DNA of 28,105 bases from an uncultured Oscillospiraceae bacterium (GTDB lineage: Bacteria > Bacillota > Clostridia > Oscillospirales > Oscillospiraceae). Positions 23,120 through 28,105 of this stretch are shown here, piece by piece (position 1 is the stretch's first letter; each line of letters begins with the position of its first letter). The stretch lies in contig CAAFLE010000079.1 of the NCBI GenBank assembly GCA_900763675.1, positions 1 to 28,105 on the forward strand, in the 5' to 3' direction. Position numbers and translations under genes: made by a program. Below the pieces are notes generated by a model that had not been told where the DNA came from, ran no database searches, and saw nothing but the letters and a program-made list of their open reading frames with translations.

Positions 23120-24460
23120 ATGGCATTTCGCAAACGCCTTCAGGCGGTTCATGTTCCCCACCATAAGAACACCGCCGGAATGAAGGCCGAACCGATCGCC
23201 CCGCCGAAAGAGGTTCTTCTCCCCATGAATATGCACATGGGTACACCCGCCGTACCGGTCGTCAGCGTTGGCGACTATGTACGCGTCGGTCAGAAGATCG
23301 CCAACGGCGAGGGGAAGATCACGTCCGAGGTCCACGCGACGGTCTCCGGAACGGTCGTTTCGGTCGATCCCATGCCGGAGCTTTTCGGCAGCAGCGTTCC
23401 CGTTATCCGCATTGAGAATGACGGAAAAATGGAAGCCGATCCCACGCTTGCTCCGCGCACGGCGGAGGATCTTGCCGCATTCGTCGATGATCTGCATGAA
23501 AGCGGCATCGTCGGTCTCGGCGGCGCGGCGTTCCCCGTTGACTGGAAGTTTGACGCTGCGCAGCGCAACACCATCAAAACCATGCTCATCAACGGCGCGG
23601 AGTGCGAGCCGTACGTCACGAGCGACAACCGCGTTATGCTCGACCACGGCGACGAGATCCGCCGCGGCGTGGAAATTCTCAAAAAGTACGTAAAGCCCGA
23701 AAACTTTGTTTTCGCCATCGAAAACAACAAGCCGAACGCCATCGCTGCGATGAAGGAGCTTTTTGCCGACGATCCGACGGTGAGCATCATCGAGCTGGAA
23801 AGCTCCTACCCGCAGGGCGCCAAGCAGATGATCCTCTATAATGCGCTCGGCAAGGTCGTATACGCCGGACAGCGTCTCGCAACGCTCGGCGTTATCATTA
23901 TCAACGTCTCCACGCTTGCCAAGGTGACCAAGTTCATGGAAACCGGTATGCCGCTCGTTGACCGCATCGTCACGATCGACGGCTCGGCAGTTAAGGAACC
24001 GAAGAACCTGCTCGTCCCCATCGGCACGCCGTACCGCGATCTGGTCGAAGCTGCCGGCGGACTCAAGTGCGAGCCGGGCCGCGTCGTGAACGGCGGACCA
24101 ATGATGGGCCATGCCGTGCCGTCGCTCGATTACCCGGTGCTGAAAACGACCGGCAGTGTTCTCGTTTTCTCCGAGGCGGACAGCGTCATCCACGAGCCGA
24201 CGCCCTGCATCCACTGCGGACGCTGCGTTTCGCACTGTCCGATGAATCTCAATCCCACCGCTTTCTCTGACGATCTTGAAGAGGAAAACGAAGATCGCCG
24301 CGCACTGCTGCTCGACCGCGACCATGTGAACTTCTGCATCGAATGCGGCAGCTGCAGCTACGTCTGCCCGGCGCACCGCCCGCTTGTCGAGCATAACCGC
24401 GCCGCGAAGAAATTCCTCAAAAAATACAAAGCCGATCATGCGGAAGGAGGGAAAAAGTAA
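23120..24460 (+). CDS. rnfC: RnfC-like electron transport subunit (NADH/FMN, two 4Fe-4S)
   Basis: About 447 residues. In Rnf, RnfC is the peripheral cytoplasmic subunit that binds NAD(H) and FMN and carries two 4Fe-4S clusters. An N-terminal lipoyl-like domain (VVSVGDYVRVGQKIA) is followed by the FMN/NADH domain with SGIVGLGGAAFPVDWKF and NGAECEPYVTSDNRVML. Two complete cluster motifs come next: CIHCGRCVSHCP and CIECGSCSYVCP. All eight ligand Cys are kept, so the NADH side looks functional. I chose ATG 23120 for its AAGGAAAGG site and because homologues begin here; ATG 23096 and 23036 are possible. A 152-bp gap with no visible terminator or gene separates it from apbE. Its stop overlaps the rnfD start (TAATG). 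Confidence 0.92.
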   Translation: MAFRKRLQAVHVPHHKNTAGMKAEPIAPPKEVLLPMNMHMGTPAVPVVSVGDYVRVGQKIANGEGKITSEVHATVSGTVVSVDPMPELFGSSVPVIRIENDGKMEADPTLAPRTAEDLAAFVDDLHESGIVGLGGAAFPVDWKFDAAQRNTIKTMLINGAECEPYVTSDNRVMLDHGDEIRRGVEILKKYVKPENFVFAIENNKPNAIAAMKELFADDPTVSIIELESSYPQGAKQMILYNALGKVVYAGQRLATLGVIIINVSTLAKVTKFMETGMPLVDRIVTIDGSAVKEPKNLLVPIGTPYRDLVEAAGGLKCEPGRVVNGGPMMGHAVPSLDYPVLKTTGSVLVFSEADSVIHEPTPCIHCGRCVSHCPMNLNPTAFSDDLEEENEDRRALLLDRDHVNFCIECGSCSYVCPAHRPLVEHNRAAKKFLKKYKADHAEGGKK

Positions 24461-25410
24461 TGGATAAGCGGTTTGAAACTCCCTCTTCCCCGTTTACCCA
24501 CTCCGGCGCCAGCACGCAGCGCATCATGCTTGACGTGATCCTCTCGCTGCTGCCCGCCACGGTTGCCGCCGTTCTCATCTTCGGCGCAAAGGCTCTCACG
24601 CCGATCCTCTCGTGCGTGATCGCCGCCGTCGTTTCCGAGTTTCTCTTCAATGTTATTACGCACCGCAAGCAGTCCGTCGGCGATCTGAGCGCCATTGTGA
24701 CGGGTCTTCTGCTCGGTCTCAATCTCAGCACGAACGTCCCGGTGTGGCAGTGCGTGCTGGGCAGTGTGTTTGCCATTGTGGTCGTCAAGTGCCTGTTCGG
24801 CGGTCTCGGACATAACTTTGCCAACCCCGCCATCACCGCCCGTGTGTTCCTGCTCGTCTCCTTTGCGGAGGTCGCCGGCGGAGCGCTGCCGAAGGGCGCG
24901 GACGTGGAGCTTGTCTCCTCTGCAACGCCGCTTGAGCTGCTGTCCACCGGTGCGGAGGGGCTTCCCTCGCTGATGGATATGTTCCTCGGCGTGCGCGGCG
25001 GCGCGGTCGGCGAAACGTGCGTTCTCGCGCTGCTCATCGGCTTTGCGTATCTTCTCATCCGCCGCGTCATCCGCTGGCAGGTCCCCGTGGTTTTCATCGG
25101 CAGCGTTTTCGTGCTGTACCTCGTCGCGACCGGCAGCGCCGTCACGGCGCTCTATGAGATCATGGCGGGCGGTCTGTTCCTCGGCGCGATCTTCATGGCG
25201 ACCGACTATCAGACCTCGCCGATCAACGCCAAGGGCAAGGTGTTCTTTGCTCTCGGCTGCGGCATTCTGACGTTCGTCATCCGTGAGTACTGCGCATATC
25301 CCGAGGGCGTTTCGCTCTCCATCCTTGTGATGAACATCCTTGCTCCGATGATCGAAAAATGGACGGCGGCGACGCCGCTCGGATTGGGAGGGCCGAAAAA
25401 TGCAAAATAA
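24460..25410 (+). CDS. rnfD: RnfD-like membrane flavoprotein subunit
   Basis: A 316-residue polytopic protein with about 9-10 membrane helices, matching RnfD/NqrB in length and motifs. In Rnf it passes electrons between RnfG and RnfC through covalent FMN. The core GGLGHNFANPAITARVFLL is clear. The predicted flavin-attachment site is VSSATPLELL, with the acceptor Thr at about residue 156; the usual motif is SGAT, so Ser replaces Gly. The C-terminal region keeps the MATDYQTSP motif and the FVIREYCAYPEGVSLSILVMN helix, divided by the helix boundary. It is preceded by GGAGGG, coupled to rnfC by a 1-bp overlap and to rnfG by an 11-bp overlap. It looks intact, unlike RnfA and RnfE. Confidence 0.93.
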   Translation: MDKRFETPSSPFTHSGASTQRIMLDVILSLLPATVAAVLIFGAKALTPILSCVIAAVVSEFLFNVITHRKQSVGDLSAIVTGLLLGLNLSTNVPVWQCVLGSVFAIVVVKCLFGGLGHNFANPAITARVFLLVSFAEVAGGALPKGADVELVSSATPLELLSTGAEGLPSLMDMFLGVRGGAVGETCVLALLIGFAYLLIRRVIRWQVPVVFIGSVFVLYLVATGSAVTALYEIMAGGLFLGAIFMATDYQTSPINAKGKVFFALGCGILTFVIREYCAYPEGVSLSILVMNILAPMIEKWTAATPLGLGGPKNAK

Positions 25411-26710
25411 AGGCAGTTTTCTCCGCTCGGCTCTGACGCTGATCGTTCTCTTCCTCGTGTTCGCGCTGCTGCTCACGGCACTCAACGGCTGGGCAGGACC
25501 GAAGATCAAGCAGAGCGAAGCGTCCCAGACGCTCGGACCGCTCATGGACGTTTTCCCCGGTGCGCAGGGCTTTGAGCCGGTTTACAGCGCCGACGGTTCC
25601 GTCGGCGGCGAGCTTGCCGACGTTCCGGAGACGGTGCAGAACATCTATGCCGAAACCTCCGGTCTCGGCTACGCGATGGAGCTTTCCACCACGAAGGGCT
25701 ACACCCATGAGCCGATGGACATCCTCATGGCGGTAGATACCGAGGGCAAGATCGTCGGCACAACGGTGCTTGCCTACGCCGAAACGAAGGATATGGGCGT
25801 TGACACATATCCGCAGACCTATGTCGGACAGGATTCCACGCTTGCCGACGTCAGTCTTGTCGCCGGCGTGACCTACTCCTCCAAGGCGTTCCATGACGCC
25901 ATTCTCGACGGCTTTACCGCTCTCACGGCAAACGGGCTTGTCAGCGCGGGCGTCAAGAGCGACGACCAGCTTCTCACCGAGCTGATTGCAACCGTGTTTC
26001 CCGGCATGATGAACAGCGAAGGCGCTATGCAGGGTGAAGAGATCGAGACCGGCATTGATAATGTCACCGCCGCTTATGCAGCGCCGAACGGCGCGGGCTA
26101 TGCGTTTATCGCGAGCGTGGACGGCACGGGCGTTCTCGCCGTCGTCAACCACTCCGGCAGCGCACGGCTTTATGACGCCGAGGGCGCCGACGTCACCGAC
26201 GATGCCGCGTTCGCCGCGCTCCGCGACGCCTGCGCCGCGTATGCGCTTGACAATGCGGACGACTTTGCCAAGGACGACACCTCGAAGCTCGGCGCGTACT
26301 ACTCCAAGACCGCGGAATACGCTCCGCTCACTCTCGACGGCGTGTTCAGCACCGTAACGGACGCCTACACCGTGACCGAGAACGGCGAGACGCTCTACGC
26401 TTTTGTCTCACGTCCTTACGGCTACAGCAACATTCCGATGGCGGTCTACTATATTCTCAACGCCGACGGTGAGATCGTGATGATGAACGCCAAGGAGTTC
26501 ATCATTGAGAAGGATTACTTCTCCGGCTACACGCTCGATCCGCAGAGCTACAAGGACGGCTTCGTCGGTCTGACCGGTGACACCGTGACGGACGACGTGG
26601 CGTTCATCTCCGGCGCGACCATGACCACCAACGCCGTCAAGACCGCGACGCACGATATTTTCGACGCCTTTGCCACTCTGAAAGAGAACGGAGGTCTCGG
26701 CAATGAATGA
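25400..26710 (+). CDS. rnfG: RnfG-like subunit with tandem FMN-binding domains
   Basis: A 436-residue protein with one N-terminal membrane helix (about 10-30) and an extracytoplasmic part. It is about twice the length of usual RnfG (around 200). The first FMN-domain-like unit (about 75-175) ends in AGVTYSS, a degenerate attachment motif with Ser160 at the acceptor position. A middle region (about 220-320) has partial similarity to the same fold. The last unit (about 330-425) ends in the canonical SGATMTT, where Thr409 is the predicted FMN-linked residue. The N-terminal ETSGLGYAMEL and later KDMGVDTY parts are RnfG-like. The first unit may bind flavin through Ser, bind it non-covalently, or not bind it. 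ApbE in the same operon supports flavinylation. Confidence 0.9.
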   Translation: MQNKGSFLRSALTLIVLFLVFALLLTALNGWAGPKIKQSEASQTLGPLMDVFPGAQGFEPVYSADGSVGGELADVPETVQNIYAETSGLGYAMELSTTKGYTHEPMDILMAVDTEGKIVGTTVLAYAETKDMGVDTYPQTYVGQDSTLADVSLVAGVTYSSKAFHDAILDGFTALTANGLVSAGVKSDDQLLTELIATVFPGMMNSEGAMQGEEIETGIDNVTAAYAAPNGAGYAFIASVDGTGVLAVVNHSGSARLYDAEGADVTDDAAFAALRDACAAYALDNADDFAKDDTSKLGAYYSKTAEYAPLTLDGVFSTVTDAYTVTENGETLYAFVSRPYGYSNIPMAVYYILNADGEIVMMNAKEFIIEKDYFSGYTLDPQSYKDGFVGLTGDTVTDDVAFISGATMTTNAVKTATHDIFDAFATLKENGGLGNE

Positions 26711-27329
26711 GAAGAAAATGACCGTTAACCCGATGTGGGTCCTGTTCCTCGGCGCCTGCCCGGCGCTCGGCTCGACCGCCACGCTCAAGGGAGCCGTCGC
26801 CATGGGCGTCACGGTTCTCGCCGTTATGCTGCTCACGGCGCTCGTTATGGCGCTGCTGCGCCGCATTCTGCCGGAGCGGGCGATTCTCCCCGCTGCCATT
26901 CTCACCGCAGCGCTCTTCGTCTCCGCTGCGCAGCTCGTGCTGCACGCGGTACTGCCGAGCGTTTACAAGCTACTCGGCGTGTATCTCGCTGCCGCTGCCG
27001 TGAACCTTCTGATCTTCAGCCGCAGCGCCGATAAATGCGGCGGCTGCGCCGTCGGAAAGGTTTTCGTGACGGGTCTGGAGTTCCTCGCCGTTATCGCTGT
27101 TGCGGCGCTGCTGCGCGAGCTGTTCGGTCTCGGCACGGTCTGGGGCAGCGAGGTCGCGTTCTTCAAGGCGCACGCCGTCGCGTCGCTCCAGAAGCCGACG
27201 GGCGGATTTCTCGTCTATGCCATCGTCGCCGCGATCGTCAACGCCCTCTTCCCCGCTGCGTGCGCGGCGGAGGAGACGTCCGGTCTTGCCGCCGTTGCAG
27301 CCGGAACCGCCGAAGGAGGTAACGAGTAA
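26703..27329 (+). CDS. rnfE: RnfE-like membrane subunit, one cluster Cys lost
   Basis: A 208-residue membrane protein with about 6 helices, homologous to RnfE/NqrD by NPMWVLFLGACP, LPSVYKLLGVY and overall topology. In Rnf, RnfE and RnfA form inverted-topology partners whose four Cys hold a [2Fe-2S] cluster inside the membrane. The first Cys (GAC19P) is kept. The second, normally in a TNC or VNC motif after the fourth helix, is Leu102 (AVNLLIFSR). A CGGC pair (Cys112, Cys115) lies about ten residues later, in a loop where canonical RnfE has none. The C-terminus is short and ends in an Ala/Gly/Glu-rich tail. It overlaps rnfG by 8 bp, and TAATG links it to rnfA. Confidence 0.85.
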   Translation: MNEKKMTVNPMWVLFLGACPALGSTATLKGAVAMGVTVLAVMLLTALVMALLRRILPERAILPAAILTAALFVSAAQLVLHAVLPSVYKLLGVYLAAAAVNLLIFSRSADKCGGCAVGKVFVTGLEFLAVIAVAALLRELFGLGTVWGSEVAFFKAHAVASLQKPTGGFLVYAIVAAIVNALFPAACAAEETSGLAAVAAGTAEGGNE

Positions 27330-27889
27330 TGACTTTCAAAACCATCGTTGGGATCGTCCTCGCCGCCATGCTCGCCAACAACTACGCGCTTGAACAGTTT
27401 CTCGGCGCGGCGCCCCTGCTCGGCTGGTCCGCGCAGGAGGATAAAACGAAGGCGCTCGGCATCTCCGTGACCGTCGCCATGCTTTTCACGGCGCTCATCG
27501 CCGGGCTTGTGCAGACGTATGTGCTGGACGCTTACTCGCTCGGCTATCTGCAGACGCTCGTGTTTGCCGCGATCGTTCTGATCGTTGTATACGCCATGAA
27601 TGCGATCGCCAAAGCGGCGTTCAAAAAGAGTCTCGGCGTCTACTTCCCGGTCATCGCGCTCAACAGCGCGGTACTCGGTCTGGCGGTGAACAATGCCGCC
27701 GCGGCGCTCACGCTCGGCGAGAGTCTTCTCACCGCGCTCGGCGCGGGTCTCGGCTTCTGGCTGGCGCTGGAAGCGTTTGCCGCCGTCCGGACGAAGGTCC
27801 GCGAGCGCTACGTCCCGAAGGCGTGGCGCGGTCTGCCGATCTACCTGCTGACCGCCGTCATCCTCTCCATGGCGCTGCTGGCGTTCTGA
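27329..27889 (+). CDS. rnfA: RnfA-like membrane subunit, both cluster Cys lost
   Basis: A 186-residue membrane protein with about 6 helices and clear RnfA/NqrE landmarks: LANNYALEQFLG near the N-terminus, LGYLQTLVFAAIVLIVVY, and FPVIALNSAVLGLA. In canonical RnfA the first motif continues FLG-x-CP and the last reads TNCAVLG. Here they are FLGAAP (Ala28) and LNSAVLG (Ser113), so both ligands of the shared membrane [2Fe-2S] cluster are gone, while the rest of the protein is well kept. That argues for a changed function rather than decay. It is the last gene of the operon. A terminator lies about 15 bp past the stop, where rnfB would normally follow. Confidence 0.88.
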   Translation: MTFKTIVGIVLAAMLANNYALEQFLGAAPLLGWSAQEDKTKALGISVTVAMLFTALIAGLVQTYVLDAYSLGYLQTLVFAAIVLIVVYAMNAIAKAAFKKSLGVYFPVIALNSAVLGLAVNNAAAALTLGESLLTALGAGLGFWLALEAFAAVRTKVRERYVPKAWRGLPIYLLTAVILSMALLAF

Positions 27890-27903
27890 CTCCATTTTAG
27901 AAG

Positions 27904-27939
27904 AAAACTCCCATTCGTTTCAGCGAATGGGAGTTTTTT
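27904..27939 (+). terminator. Terminator of the rnf operon
   Basis: A perfect 14-bp stem (27904-27917 with 27924-27937) with a 6-base loop runs into six T residues. It closes the operon directly after rnfA. Confidence 0.95.
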
Positions 27940-27946
27940 CGTATAT

Positions 27947-27975
27947 TTGAAAGAAACGATAAAATATGCTATATT
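27947..27975 (+). promoter_or_regulatory. Promoter of the gene at the right edge
   Basis: TTGAAA (27947-27952) and TATATT (27970-27975) are 17 bp apart, giving a start near 27982 and a leader of about 75 nt. The leader contains a GCTGCG/CGCAGC hairpin (28002-28023) before AAAGGAG. Confidence 0.65.
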
Positions 27976-28057
27976 TTATATCGCATAGAACCGCGAAAAA
28001 AGCTGCGTGTTTTAGGGCGCAGCATACTGCGTCAAACCGGTAAAGGAGAAAAAGACT

Positions 28058-28105
28058 ATGAACGGAATAAAGGAACGCAGAATTACAAGAAAAGCAAAGC
28101 ACATT
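28058..28105 (+). CDS. Start of an unidentified protein, cut by the window edge
   Basis: Sixteen codons from ATG 28058, preceded by AAAGGAG with 9-bp spacing and by its own promoter. The visible residues are basic (MNGIKERRITRKAKHI). They do not begin like RnfB, which starts with a hydrophobic membrane helix, though a short basic lead cannot by itself exclude one. The family cannot be told. Confidence 0.6.
   Translation, partial: MNGIKERRITRKAKHI

Noticed and set aside
28058..28105. The right-edge gene as the missing rnfB
   Set aside because: It has its own promoter after a strong terminator, and its 16 visible residues are basic rather than the hydrophobic helix expected of RnfB. Only the extended sequence can settle it.

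Overview
The window looks like a chromosomal segment from a moderately GC-rich, anaerobic member of the Clostridia, most likely Oscillospirales/Oscillospiraceae-like. This is inferred from the AGGAGG-type ribosome binding sites, SigA-like promoters, rpsO followed by pnp, a split transketolase, YedF, CarD and an Rnf-type cluster with ApbE. No tRNA, rRNA, CRISPR array, insertion sequence or phage gene was seen.

Positions 1-4480 hold a small LysR-linked locus: a LysR-type regulator (+), an SLC13/DASS-like anion permease (-) and an FAD/NAD(P) oxidoreductase (-). Three minus-strand promoters here share an identical 11-mer, CGATTGGACAA, that overlaps the -35 box, and each has an 18-bp spacer. One of the three drives no protein gene. 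It lies between two intrinsic terminators and would make a structured RNA of about 115 nt.

Positions 4484-12106 hold a C-terminally short family-5 solute-binding lipoprotein, a ParB/Noc-like DNA-binding protein without the N-terminal nuclease fold, rpsO with a structured leader, pnp, an M16 peptidase and yedF. They end in a scar where a WYL-type regulator (-) and a DJ-1/PfpI-type protein (+) both survive only as C-terminal halves facing away from each other.

Positions 12112-20510 are all on the minus strand. They hold an M3 oligoendopeptidase with a peptide-type binding lipoprotein, a FecCD-type permease with its ATPase (the permease has no standard in-frame start codon at its natural N-terminus), a split transketolase pair with a small ModE-like regulator, and a CarD-family regulator.

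Positions 20565-27940 (+) are the most interesting part. One promoter precedes a two-repeat lipoprotein, an ApbE flavin transferase and rnfC-rnfD-rnfG-rnfE-rnfA. rnfB does not follow rnfA: a strong terminator and a new promoter do. RnfA has lost both cysteines that normally bind the membrane [2Fe-2S] cluster (Ala28, Ser113) and RnfE has lost one of its two (Leu102). RnfG is about twice the usual length and carries two FMN-domain-like units. RnfC (NADH/FMN, two 4Fe-4S) and the FMN sites of RnfD and RnfG look intact. The simplest reading is an Rnf-derived complex that has shed its ferredoxin arm and moves electrons from NADH through RnfC, RnfD and RnfG to an acceptor outside the membrane, perhaps involving the lead lipoprotein. 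This is inference. The last 48 bases begin another gene behind its own promoter.
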